A stretch of DNA of 64,000 bases from Australimonas brisbanensis. GTDB lineage: Bacteria; Chloroflexota; Dehalococcoidia; Lucifugimonadales; Australimonadaceae. The stretch is from assembly GCA_038147155.1 (NCBI GenBank), contig JAYQTA010000007.1, positions 1 through 64,000 on the forward strand, read 5' to 3'. The number at the start of each line of letters is the position of its first letter. Position 1 is the first letter of the stretch. Under the pieces are notes generated by a model. It saw only the letters and a program-made list of their open reading frames with translations. It made no database searches and was not told the DNA's origin. Shown in pieces: positions 17,609 to 26,104 of this stretch. The position numbers were made by a program, and so were the translations under genes.

Positions 17609-18898
17609 GTGGTCACCAACGCCCCCCACGCGCCAACTCAGGCACATCCCGCAGGTTCGACCCCACGCACGCTCGATGCGATCGAGCTGTTCGCAGGAGT
17701 CGGTGGCTTCCGCGTGGGGCTAGAACGCGCGGGGTGGAGCGTGGTCTGGAGCAATCAGTGGGAACCGGGGAGCAGGACCCAACACGCCTCGTCGATATAC
17801 GTGAAGCACTTCGGCATCGAATGCCACTCCAACGAAGACATCCACGAGGTGCTCGACCGGGTTGAGGCTGGTGCGTTCCGGATCCCCGACCACGATCTGC
17901 TGGTCGGCGGTTTCCCCTGCCAGGACTACTCAGTAGCTCGGACCCGTGCCCAGGCTCACGGGCTGCGGGGGAAGAAGGGCGTCCTGTGGTGGGAGATCGA
18001 GCGGGCCGCGCGGATCTACCGCCCCCGCATGCTCTTCCTCGAGAACGTCGATCGGCTCCTCAAGTCCCCCACGTCACCCCGCCAGCCTGGCCGCGATTTC
18101 GCCGTGATGCTGGCCTCACTCGCGGACCTTGGTTACGCAGTCGAATGGCGGGTGGTCAACGCCGCGCATTACGGGTTCCCCCAGAAACGTCGCCGCGTTT
18201 TCATCATCGCCTATCGTGAGGATCAGACGCCCGAACTCGCTGCTGACCCCGTTATGTGGCTCGCTGAGCGTGGACCGATCGCCCGGGCGCTGCCGATGAG
18301 AACGATGAAGCCATCGGCTAGCGCCCTGCTCCCCCTAAGGATCGACGGGGATCTCCCCGCGATCACAGACCGGTTCAACATGGGGGGACGCACCAGCCCA
18401 TTCCTCGCGGCGGGTATCATGGTGGATCGACGGGTATGGACGACGGCTTACGAGGCTCGCCACAACGGCCCTTCGCTCTGTCTCGGTGACGTGCTTGAGG
18501 ATGCCGAGGCGGTCCCGCCTTCCTATTGGGTCAACGATGAAGCCCAGATAGAGCGTTGGCGCTACCTGAAGGGCCCGAAGCATGCCATCCGCGTGAGCCG
18601 GGCAACCGGCATGGCCTACACCTACGACGAAGGCGGCATCCCCTTCCCCGATGCCGTCGACGGCCCCTCACGGACGATCGTGACCGGGGAGGGCGGCCCC
18701 ACCCCCTCCCGCTTCAAGCACATCATCGAGCAGGCCGGGCGCTACCGGCGGCTGGTCCCTACCGAACTCGAGCGGCTCAACGGGTTCGATCCGGGGTGGA
18801 CGGACGGCATCCCCGACGGCCGACGGGCATTCCTCATGGGGAACGCTCTCGTGGTCGGCATCATCGAACGGATCGGGCGGGAACTCGCTCGTCTCTAG
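17609..18898 (+). CDS. DNA (cytosine-5-)-methyltransferase
   Basis: A 429-residue C5 methyltransferase with the motifs in order: I (DAIELFAGVGGF), IV with catalytic C104 (GGFPCQDYS), VI (ENVDRLL), VIII (QKRRRVFIIAY), then the target-recognition region, IX (PTELERLNGFD) and X (GNALVVGII). It should protect the host from the Sau3AI-like endonuclease encoded convergently; the stops share a CTAG. If specificity matches Sau3AI, the site is GATC, but that is inference. The GTG at 17609 follows an AGGA; a TTG at 17573 is possible. Codon use is less GC-biased than in neighbouring genes, which suggests transfer. Confidence 0.93.
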   Translation: MVTNAPHAPTQAHPAGSTPRTLDAIELFAGVGGFRVGLERAGWSVVWSNQWEPGSRTQHASSIYVKHFGIECHSNEDIHEVLDRVEAGAFRIPDHDLLVGGFPCQDYSVARTRAQAHGLRGKKGVLWWEIERAARIYRPRMLFLENVDRLLKSPTSPRQPGRDFAVMLASLADLGYAVEWRVVNAAHYGFPQKRRRVFIIAYREDQTPELAADPVMWLAERGPIARALPMRTMKPSASALLPLRIDGDLPAITDRFNMGGRTSPFLAAGIMVDRRVWTTAYEARHNGPSLCLGDVLEDAEAVPPSYWVNDEAQIERWRYLKGPKHAIRVSRATGMAYTYDEGGIPFPDAVDGPSRTIVTGEGGPTPSRFKHIIEQAGRYRRLVPTELERLNGFDPGWTDGIPDGRRAFLMGNALVVGIIERIGRELARL

Positions 18899-20310
18899 TC
18901 CACATCGCCACCGGAGCCGATCCCGACCTGCTTCGCTAGGTACGCTCGATCCAACCAGAAGCAGCGCTTTGTTTGGTCTCCGTTGCGTAGGGTGGGGAAC
19001 GTCTCTCCCTTAGTCGCATGCGGTCGGACGTGGCAGACGTGGTTGAAGGTGATCCCCGGGAATCGCATCGTTCCCGTCGTTATCGCCTCGCGTGTTCGTT
19101 CCCATACAGGCCCGACGTACCTCTCGATGTCCTTCGTGGGCATCGACCAGAACAACACTCGCGCGAGCCTCGTGACACCCTCGCTCTCCTCGAAGATGAC
19201 AAAGAGGAACCGTTGTTCCTCCAGTGTCCGTTTGATGGCAGCGATGCGCTCATCATCCCCATCGGAAGCGTCCCAGACCTCGTCCACCACACTCCCCGGC
19301 CCCATGAATCGGAAGGCAGGAAACGACATGTGCTCCTTCGGCAGTCTCCCCGCCCTGTGGTGGATGGTCTTCATCAGGATGTTGGCCCGCTCGAACTCCG
19401 CCACTTTCTTAACCCGAACCCCCATGATCGCCCGTGCGAGGGTTGCCCGATAACCCTTAGCCTTCGGGTCCCCTGACAGATCTAGCCGCTCAGCGATCTG
19501 CCCAACTTCTACCCCGACCCACGGTTGGAAGCGGTCCAGGATCCCCTGCTCGAATCCGCGCTCGGCCACATCCTCCGGCGATCCATATGCCCGGCCCTCA
19601 TCGGCAAGCTCGCCACGTATCAGGCTCTTCACGAACGACTGCTTGAAGGCGAATGCGCGAGGCTTTGCCTTTACTGAACCGTTCGCCTGGCTCCGCCGCT
19701 GTTTCTCGTTCCTCGCTTTCGTGAGCGCCTCTAGGTACCGGGTTGGTGTCGACGCGCTTCCGAGTAGCTCCGCTTGTCCATCGCGGACTCGCTGCACAAT
19801 CGCTTCCCAGTCCTCTCGGATGATGGCCCTGTCCACCTCGGGGAGGGCATCGAGATCCACCAGCTTCGCTGCGACGAACCGCAGGTCACCCATGGGCACA
19901 CCGGTTTCGTGCAAGTACCAGAGCACCATGAGACGTCTGTTCTTGGCGAGGAAGCAGCTCGACTCGAACTCCTCCTGATGCACGGACATGTAATCGATCA
20001 TGCCAAACACGAGCCGTTCCTTGGGCACCACTCCAGCTCGTGGTCGACGGACCAGAGGCGTGGTCTTGAGTTCGACGCCTGCTTCCTTGAAATCAGGGGA
20101 GCAGGCATCGTTCCCAGGGTGGATACCGTAGTAGTACCGCTCGACCAGATCCCCGACCCCGCTCTTCGACGTGGGCGAGATGACCGCATCGAGTTCCTGG
20201 CGCGGTATCGCGACAGCCCCCTTGGTCCGACGGAGCGTGGAACGACGGAGCCGTTGGCCATAGAACTCGATGCTGCGCGGGTCGGTCTGATCGTAGGGTG
20301 CCTCCGGCAT
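18895..20310 (-). CDS. Sau3AI/MutH-family type II restriction endonuclease
   Basis: A 471-residue protein, close to the 489 residues of Sau3AI. The N-terminal domain has the MutH-type active site: D73 in SPDFKEAG and E80-L-K82, with VGDLVERYYYGI just before. The C-terminal half (from about residue 240) is a second, diverged MutH-like domain without obvious catalytic residues, as in Sau3AI, where it binds DNA allosterically. GGAGGG 7 nt before ATG 20310 fixes the start. The gene overlaps the methyltransferase tail to tail by four bases, and is divergent from the glycosylase gene. Predicted cut site GATC by family similarity only. Confidence 0.85.
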   Translation of the reverse strand: MPEAPYDQTDPRSIEFYGQRLRRSTLRRTKGAVAIPRQELDAVISPTSKSGVGDLVERYYYGIHPGNDACSPDFKEAGVELKTTPLVRRPRAGVVPKERLVFGMIDYMSVHQEEFESSCFLAKNRRLMVLWYLHETGVPMGDLRFVAAKLVDLDALPEVDRAIIREDWEAIVQRVRDGQAELLGSASTPTRYLEALTKARNEKQRRSQANGSVKAKPRAFAFKQSFVKSLIRGELADEGRAYGSPEDVAERGFEQGILDRFQPWVGVEVGQIAERLDLSGDPKAKGYRATLARAIMGVRVKKVAEFERANILMKTIHHRAGRLPKEHMSFPAFRFMGPGSVVDEVWDASDGDDERIAAIKRTLEEQRFLFVIFEESEGVTRLARVLFWSMPTKDIERYVGPVWERTREAITTGTMRFPGITFNHVCHVRPHATKGETFPTLRNGDQTKRCFWLDRAYLAKQVGIGSGGDVD

Positions 20311-20388
20311 CAACACTCCCTCCACGAATGTTCTGTAGCTCAGGTCGCGTATCGTGGTCACTATAGTCTGGTTGTTGGATAGCAACCG

Positions 20389-21003
20389 ATGAAGTGGGCT
20401 GACTCTCTGAAGGTACTCGTCGCCTGGGGCCAGACCCACAGGCGCGCGTTCCCCTGGCGTGGAGCACGGGACCCGTACAAGCTCCTGGTAGCGGAGGTCC
20501 TGCTCCAGCGTTCCCGCTCCGGAACGGTCGACAAGGTCTACGCGGCTCTGTTGTCACGGTTCCCCACAGCGCGCGACCTCGCCAGTGCAGACACCGCACA
20601 GGTAGAGGCACTCATCTCCCCTCTTGGACTAACGAAACGGGCAACTACGCTCCAGCGGATAGCGGATGAGTTGGCGAGCGACCCATCCGCACGATGGACC
20701 GAAGAGAGATTCCGCGCACTCCCCGGCGTTGGGCCGGCGACCGCCGCATCCGTAGCGTGCTCGATCGGTCTGCGCGCGCTGCCGATCGATTCTGTCAGCG
20801 GGCGGGTATACCGTCGGCTGCTCGGCGTGCCGAATCCCTCCCGAGCCAGGGGTATCATCCGCGCCGCTAGCCGGGGCGCGATCAGGCTCGACGAGCTGAA
20901 CTGGGCGGCCCTCGACCTCGCCGCAGCGTTATGCCTGCCTCAGGTGCCGCGCTGCGTTGGTTGCCCAATCGCCGAACATTGCAGGTATGGAAGCAAACGC
21001 TGA
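20389..21003 (+). CDS. MutY/MIG-like DNA glycosylase of the restriction cassette
   Basis: A 204-residue HhH-GPD glycosylase. The helix-hairpin-helix is LPGVGPATAAS (residues 111-121), catalytic D134 is in LPIDSVSGRV, and four cysteines (C182, C189, C192, C198; spacing 6-2-5) bind a 4Fe-4S cluster. The position of endonuclease III's lyase Lys120 is alanine (A117), so it is a monofunctional glycosylase. The FPWRGARDPYKLLVAEVLLQ start resembles MIG thymine glycosylases encoded beside archaeal C5 methyltransferases. Its likely job is repair of T:G mismatches left by 5-methylcytosine deamination, replacing Vsr. MutY's own C-terminal domain is absent. No strong ribosome binding site; TATAGT at 20362-20367 could give a very short leader. 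Confidence 0.82.
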   Translation: MKWADSLKVLVAWGQTHRRAFPWRGARDPYKLLVAEVLLQRSRSGTVDKVYAALLSRFPTARDLASADTAQVEALISPLGLTKRATTLQRIADELASDPSARWTEERFRALPGVGPATAASVACSIGLRALPIDSVSGRVYRRLLGVPNPSRARGIIRAASRGAIRLDELNWAALDLAAALCLPQVPRCVGCPIAEHCRYGSKR

Positions 21004-21005
21004 GC

Positions 21006-21050
21006 CCCCCGCCCGCCGCGCGCGTCAACCGGCGTGGGGCGCTGGCGTAG
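21006..21050. repeat. 45-bp direct repeat, right boundary of the restriction island
   Basis: The second copy of the repeat at 17500-17544, with one mismatch (T for C at 21035). It begins 3 nt after the glycosylase stop and ends 41 nt before tRNA-Ser. Confidence 0.9.
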
Positions 21051-21091
21051 CGTCCGCGCCTGCGGCATACTAGCCGCAGCGTCCCGTTCCC

Positions 21092-21179
21092 GGAGGGATG
21101 GCAGAGCGGACGATTGCGACGGTCTTGAAAACCGTTGTGGCGCGAGCCACCGTGGGTTCGAATCCCACTCCCTCCGCCA
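21092..21179 (+). tRNA. tRNA-Ser (anticodon TGA)
   Basis: An 88-nt class II tRNA. The acceptor stem pairs 21092-21098 (GGAGGGA) with 21169-21175, followed by discriminator G and an encoded CCA (21177-21179). The anticodon loop is CTTGAAA, giving TGA for UCA codons. The long variable arm and the GTTCGAATC T-loop are standard for tRNA-Ser. Confidence 0.97.
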
Positions 21180-21274
21180 CCCGGCCAAACAGAAATACTG
21201 CAATAAGGTTTGCTGGCAAACCGTAACGCCGCAGCGCCCTGGCGCAACCAGTGGGCGCACCCAAGGAGGACCCC

Positions 21275-22282
21275 ATGGCCAAGGTCGTGCTCGTCGAGAC
21301 GTGCACCCACTCCCCCTTCCTGTACACGGAGCCGGAGAAGTGGAACGTGATCCGCTCCAAGCGGCCCACCTCGGACCGCAACCCGTGGACCAGCGAGGAG
21401 GAGAACGCCTCCCAGTGGGACCGCATCCACAAGGCCTTCGGCACTCTCAAGGCCAAGATGGAGGAGGCCAAGCCCGACGTCATCCTCATCTTCGGGGACG
21501 ACCAGATCGAGCAGTTCGACTTCGGCAACTTCCCCGGCTTCGCCATCTTCGCGGGTGACGAGTACGAGGGGTACCGGACGTTCCCGCGCGAGGGCATCGT
21601 GCCCGGCCAGCGCGGCGACTGGGTGGAGAAGACGCCCGACACCTGGGCCAAGGTCTCCGGCTACCCGGCCCTGGCCAAGCACCTGGCGGTGCAGCTGGTG
21701 CACCGTGAGTTCGACCTCTCGTTCATGCTGGACTGGCCCAACAAGCAGCACGGCGTGGGCCACGCGTTCATGCGCCCGCTGCACTACATGGTGCCGGACT
21801 ACTCCATCCCCGTTATCCCCTTCTACATCAACTGCTTCTACGGCCCCCAGCCCACGGCCAACCGCTGCTACAAGCTGGGCAAGGCGGTGCGCGAGATCAT
21901 CGAGGCGTGGCCCGAGGACGTGCGCGTGGCGGTCATCGGCTCCGGCGGCCTCTGGCACACGCCCGGCAACCCCATCTCCTACCTGAACGAGGAGTTCGAC
22001 GGCGTGGTGCTGGACGCGGTGCGCGAGGGCAACGCCAAGAAGCTGGCCGACCACTTCGACCAGTACACCGACCACTTCATCGATGAGTTCGACGACTCCA
22101 CCCGCCCCTGGGTGGACGGCGGCACGGGCATGTATCACGGCATCGGCTCCGGTACGGGCGAGATCCGCAACTGGGCCGCCGCAGCCGCCGTGGCCGACGG
22201 GGTGCCCGGCACCGTGGTGGACTACATCACCCTCTACTCCTCGCCCATCGGCGTGGGCTTCGCCTACTGGGACAACCTCTAG
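21275..22282 (+). CDS. LigB-family extradiol ring-cleavage dioxygenase
   Basis: A 335-residue enzyme of the class III extradiol dioxygenase family (protocatechuate 4,5-dioxygenase beta, gallate dioxygenase). H12 (CTHSPFL) aligns with the first iron ligand, H228 in GSGGLWHTPG with the catalytic histidine, and a glutamate in YLNEEFD with the last ligand. The second iron ligand, usually histidine in N-D-H, is Q77 in FGDDQIEQF, which is unusual. AAGGAGGA lies 5-6 nt before the ATG at 21275. It could open a ring made by the Rieske dioxygenase at 10077, though the two are 10 kb apart. Confidence 0.82.
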   Translation: MAKVVLVETCTHSPFLYTEPEKWNVIRSKRPTSDRNPWTSEEENASQWDRIHKAFGTLKAKMEEAKPDVILIFGDDQIEQFDFGNFPGFAIFAGDEYEGYRTFPREGIVPGQRGDWVEKTPDTWAKVSGYPALAKHLAVQLVHREFDLSFMLDWPNKQHGVGHAFMRPLHYMVPDYSIPVIPFYINCFYGPQPTANRCYKLGKAVREIIEAWPEDVRVAVIGSGGLWHTPGNPISYLNEEFDGVVLDAVREGNAKKLADHFDQYTDHFIDEFDDSTRPWVDGGTGMYHGIGSGTGEIRNWAAAAAVADGVPGTVVDYITLYSSPIGVGFAYWDNL

Positions 22283-22308
22283 TCCCCGTTCCCCAAGGCT
22301 CTTCGAGT

Positions 22309-22340
22309 GGGGGCGCGGGAGCGCCCCCTCTCTCGTTCTC
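22309..22340 (+). terminator. Intrinsic terminator after the LigB-family gene
   Basis: An 8-bp GC stem (22309-22316 with 22321-22328) around GGGA, followed by TCTCTCGTTCTC. It separates the dioxygenase from recG. Confidence 0.7.
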
Positions 22341-22392
22341 CCCGTGCCCCGCAGGCGTGGCGCGCGCGTGCGCCAGCGGCTAGCCTGGGGCC

Positions 22393-24870
22393 ATGACCTC
22401 CCGCCCTCAGCGTCCCTCGCGTCTGCACGCACTGCGCAACGTGCTGTCCATGGAGCAGCGCGAGGGCTACCAGGCGCGCGCCGTGGCGGGCGGGTTCGAC
22501 CGGTTCCTGGCAACGCTGCGTCGCGAGGCGGCCACCGACCCGGCCCTGCGTGCCCTGGACGCCCAGGGCCTCCTGAGCATCGAGTACGAGGCGGTGAGCG
22601 CCGAGCAACGCCGCAAGTGGGCCATCGCCGTGGAGCGGGTCATCGGCCCGCCGCCCTCGGCCCCCGCCCCCACGCCCGTCCGCCGGCCGGCGCCGGAGCC
22701 GCCCGCAGCCCCCGTGGGGCTGGACGACCCCCTCGCCCGCCTGCCGGGGGTCTCGCGCGTGCTGGCGGGGCGCCTGAGCGAGCGCGGCCTGCACACGGTG
22801 CGCGACCTCATCACCCACTACCCCCTGCGCCACCTGGACTACTCGGCGCGCCGCACCGTGGCGCAGCTCCAGCCCGGCCAGGAGCAGACGGTGGTGGTCT
22901 CGCTGTGGGACGCACGGGAGCTGACGCTGGGCAAGCAGCGCCGCCTGCGCATCGCCGAGGCCACCGTGGGGGACGAGACGGGGAACATCCGCGCCGTCTG
23001 GTTCCAGCAGCCGTGGGTGGCCGGGGCGTTGCGCCGCGCGGTCTCGGGCGCGGGGGCCAACGTGAAGCTGGCGGTCTCCGGCAAGGTGTCGGTGTTCAAC
23101 GGGCGCACCCAGTTCGACTCCCCGGAGTGGGAGGTGCTGGACGACCCGGAGACGGCGGACCTGGTGCACACGGGCCGCCTGGTGCCCGTCTACTCCAAGC
23201 CCGACCGCACCGCCGCCCGCACCATGCGCCACGCCGTGCGCGCCGCCCTGGACGCGGTGAGCGTGGACGGACGCATCGCCATAGACGACCCGCTGCCCGA
23301 CGCTGAGCGCGAGCGCTGGGGGCTCATGGCCCTCCCGGAGGCCATCGCCCAGGCACACTACCCCGACTCGCACGAGGCCAGGGAGGAATCGCGCCGGCGA
23401 TTGGCCTTCGATGAGCTGCTGGTGCTCCAATTGGCGATAGCCGCCCAGCGCCCGGCCCCCGCTGAGGTGAGCCCCGGCGTGGCCCTGCCCCCGCGCCCGC
23501 CCGCCGTGGACACCTTCATCGCCTCCCTCCCCTTCGCCCTCACCGAGGGCCAGCAGCGCACGCTGGAGGAGGCGTGGGCGGAGATGGCCTCGGGCGCGCG
23601 GCCCATGTCGCGCCTGCTCCAGGGCGACGTGGGCGCGGGCAAGACGGTGGTGGCCGTCGCCCTGCTGCTCACCGCGGTGGCAGCCGGCTACCAGGGCGCG
23701 CTCATGGCCCCCACCGAGGTACTGGCCGAGCAACACTTCCTGTCGGTGCGCCGCCTGCTGGGGGGCCTGGAGCACTGGGGCGGCGACGGGAACTGGTTCG
23801 CCGTCTCCCTGCCTCCCCTGGACAAACCCGTGACGGTGGGGCTGCTCACGGGCTCCACCCGCTCGCGCGCCCGCAAGGCGCTGGCCGCGCAGGCCGCCGA
23901 GGGGGGGCTCGACATCCTCATCGGCACCCACGCCGTCATTCAGGAGAACGTGGACCTGCCCAACCTGGCCCTCGCCGTGGTGGACGAGCAGCACCGCTTC
24001 GGGGTGCTCCAGCGCCAGGCGCTACGGGCCAAGGGGCGCGACCCCCACCTGCTGCTCATGTCCGCCACGCCCATCCCCCGCACCCTGGCCCTCACCCTCT
24101 ACGGAGAGCTGGAGGTGAGCGCCATGCGCGAGCTGCCCTCCGGGCGTCAGGAGGTGATGACGCGCATCGTGCCCGGCGAGCGCTCCGAGGACGCCGAGCG
24201 GTTCATCGCCGAGCAGGTGGGCGCGGGACGCCAGGCGTTCATCGTCTGCCCGCTCATCGACGAGTCCGAGGCGGTGCTGGCCCGCGCCGCCACCACCGAG
24301 TACGAACGATTGCGCACCGGCACCCTGGCCGGCGTGCGGGTGGGGCTGCTCCACGGGCGCATGCCGCTGACCGAGAAGCAGGCGGTGATGGACGCGTTCC
24401 GCACCGGTGAGTTGGACGTGCTGGTGAGCACGCCGGTCATCGAGGTGGGCATCGACGTGCCCAACGCCACGGTGATGCTCATCCAGGCCGCCGACAGGTT
24501 CGGCCTGGCCCAGCTGCACCAGCTGCGTGGGCGCGTGGGCCGGGGGGCGCACGCCTCCTACTGCTTCCTGCTGGCCGAGACGGCCTCCGAGGAGGCCCGC
24601 CAGCGCCTGGAGGTACTGGTGCGCACCAACGATGGGTTCGAGATCGCCGAGGCCGACCTGCGCCTGCGCGGGCCGGGCGACTTCTTCGGCACCCGCCAGT
24701 CGGGCCTGCCCACCCTGCGCCACGCCAAGTTGGACGATCGCGACCTGCTGGAGTCGGCGCGGGCCGAGGCGCGCGAACTGCTGTCCGGGGGGCCGCTGGC
24801 CGAGCGCGCGCCGGGCCTGGCCGAGGCCGTGGCCCGCTACCGCGACGCCGTGGCCCAGGAGACGGCCTAG
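22393..24870 (+). CDS. recG: ATP-dependent DNA helicase RecG
   Basis: An 825-residue SF2 helicase that remodels stalled forks and Holliday junctions. An N-terminal extension of about 100 residues, then the wedge/OB domain (residues 110-300), then the helicase core with Walker A GDVGAGKT, motif II D-E-Q-H (VVDEQHRFG), motif III SATPIPRTLALT and motif VI QLRGRVGRG. The C-terminal TRQSGLP block is typical of RecG. The extension is somewhat longer than in E. coli. TAGCCT (22381-22386) ends 6 nt before the ATG and no binding site is seen, so the mRNA may be leaderless. Confidence 0.95.
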   Translation: MTSRPQRPSRLHALRNVLSMEQREGYQARAVAGGFDRFLATLRREAATDPALRALDAQGLLSIEYEAVSAEQRRKWAIAVERVIGPPPSAPAPTPVRRPAPEPPAAPVGLDDPLARLPGVSRVLAGRLSERGLHTVRDLITHYPLRHLDYSARRTVAQLQPGQEQTVVVSLWDARELTLGKQRRLRIAEATVGDETGNIRAVWFQQPWVAGALRRAVSGAGANVKLAVSGKVSVFNGRTQFDSPEWEVLDDPETADLVHTGRLVPVYSKPDRTAARTMRHAVRAALDAVSVDGRIAIDDPLPDAERERWGLMALPEAIAQAHYPDSHEAREESRRRLAFDELLVLQLAIAAQRPAPAEVSPGVALPPRPPAVDTFIASLPFALTEGQQRTLEEAWAEMASGARPMSRLLQGDVGAGKTVVAVALLLTAVAAGYQGALMAPTEVLAEQHFLSVRRLLGGLEHWGGDGNWFAVSLPPLDKPVTVGLLTGSTRSRARKALAAQAAEGGLDILIGTHAVIQENVDLPNLALAVVDEQHRFGVLQRQALRAKGRDPHLLLMSATPIPRTLALTLYGELEVSAMRELPSGRQEVMTRIVPGERSEDAERFIAEQVGAGRQAFIVCPLIDESEAVLARAATTEYERLRTGTLAGVRVGLLHGRMPLTEKQAVMDAFRTGELDVLVSTPVIEVGIDVPNATVMLIQAADRFGLAQLHQLRGRVGRGAHASYCFLLAETASEEARQRLEVLVRTNDGFEIAEADLRLRGPGDFFGTRQSGLPTLRHAKLDDRDLLESARAEARELLSGGPLAERAPGLAEAVARYRDAVAQETA

Positions 24871-24897
24871 CGCCGCGCCGCCGCTCGCCGGGGGACG

Positions 24898-24926
24898 TTG
24901 CCAGGGGGCCGGGGCGCGCCCATAAT
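24898..24926 (+). promoter_or_regulatory. Promoter giving a leaderless transcript
   Basis: TTGCCA (24898-24903), a 17-nt spacer and CATAAT (24921-24926) each match consensus at five of six positions. The ATG at 24933 follows after only 6 nt, so transcription would start at or one base from the start codon. Confidence 0.75.
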
Positions 24927-24932
24927 CCGCCC

Positions 24933-26042
24933 ATGCTCATCAACAAGGTCGAGTGGCGCGGCATCCGCATCCCGCTGCGCCGTCCCGCCTCGGACGACGC
25001 CGCGCCCGACCGCCACACCCTGCTGGTGTGGATGTTCACCGACGACGGGCGCGTGGGCGTGGGCGAGGCCGCGCCCGTGGGCCCCGGACGGCCCGGACGC
25101 GTGCGCGACGTGGCCGAGGTGCTGCACGATTTGGCCCCGGCCATGCTGGGCCTCTCGCCCATCCTGGCGCTGGACGTGACGCTGGCGCTGGCGCCCAAGG
25201 CCCCGGCGGGCGATGCGCTGCGGCTGGGGCTGGAGACCGCCGTCTTCGACCTGCTGGGCCAGGGAAGCGTGCGGCCCATCATCTCGCTCCTGGGCGGGAC
25301 CATCGACTGGGTACCCGTCCACGCCATCATCGGCTTCGAGGAGCCGCAGGAGGCGGCCCGCCAGGCCGCCGAGGCGGTGGCGGGCGGGTACACCTGCGTG
25401 AAGCTCTCCCTGGGCGCGCGCGAGATGGCCCGTGACATCGAGACGGTGGCGCTGGTGCGCGAGGCCGTGGGCCCCACCGTGGGGCTGCGGGCCGACGCCG
25501 ACGAGCGCTGGACCATCGAGCGCGCCATCGCCACCATCAACCAACTCGAGCCCTACGGCCTGGAGTACGTGGAGCAGCCGGTCATCGCCGAGGACCTGGC
25601 GGGCCTGGCGCGGGTGCGCCGGGCCGTGAGCGTGCCCATCGCCGCCGACGAGGCGGTACGACGGCTGGAGGACGCCGAGCGCGTCATCGCCGCCGAGGCC
25701 GCCGACGTGCTGGTGGTCAAGCCCGCCATGGCCGGGGGCATCCGGGGGGCGCGGGAGATCATGGCCCTCGCCCGCCAGAAGGGGCTCGGGTCGGTGGTCG
25801 CCTCGTGCCTGGAGACGGGAGTGGGCATCACCGCCGCCCTGCACGTGGCCGCCTCCTTCGGCGATGCGGGCACCGCGGGCCTCGCCTCCGGCGTGGTGCT
25901 GGAGAACGACCTGCTCACCAAACCCATGCTCCCCGTGCGCGGGCACCTGACGGTGCCGCAGACGCCGGGACTGGGCGTGGAGCTCGACCCCGACGCCGTG
26001 GACCGCTACACCTCCGACGTCATGGGCGTGATCGCGGGATGA
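24933..26042 (+). CDS. Enolase-superfamily enzyme, MenC/muconate-cycloisomerase-like
   Basis: A 369-residue member of the MR/MLE branch: capping domain (1-120) and TIM barrel with metal ligands D188, E214 and D239, and general-base lysine K263 in VVKPAMAGGI. The second-strand motif, K-x-K in muconate cycloisomerases, o-succinylbenzoate synthases and dipeptide epimerases, reads K157-L-S159, so one catalytic lysine is missing. The gene may therefore be a dehydratase-like or otherwise changed enzyme rather than MenC, and no men genes are near. The transcript appears leaderless. Confidence 0.75.
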   Translation: MLINKVEWRGIRIPLRRPASDDAAPDRHTLLVWMFTDDGRVGVGEAAPVGPGRPGRVRDVAEVLHDLAPAMLGLSPILALDVTLALAPKAPAGDALRLGLETAVFDLLGQGSVRPIISLLGGTIDWVPVHAIIGFEEPQEAARQAAEAVAGGYTCVKLSLGAREMARDIETVALVREAVGPTVGLRADADERWTIERAIATINQLEPYGLEYVEQPVIAEDLAGLARVRRAVSVPIAADEAVRRLEDAERVIAAEAADVLVVKPAMAGGIRGAREIMALARQKGLGSVVASCLETGVGITAALHVAASFGDAGTAGLASGVVLENDLLTKPMLPVRGHLTVPQTPGLGVELDPDAVDRYTSDVMGVIAG

Positions 26043-26104
26043 GTGCGGCGCACCGGAGGCGCGCTCTGGTGCAGGGCTGCTCCGGAAGCCACTTGTGCTG
26101 TGTG

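Noticed and set aside
17500..21050. A prophage or integrative element around the restriction genes
   Set aside because: No integrase, phage or transposase gene is present, and the repeats are not in the 3' end of the tRNA; the cassette is only 3.5 kb.
24933..26042. Naming this gene menC (o-succinylbenzoate synthase)
   Set aside because: The second catalytic lysine of K-x-K is serine and no other menaquinone genes are near.
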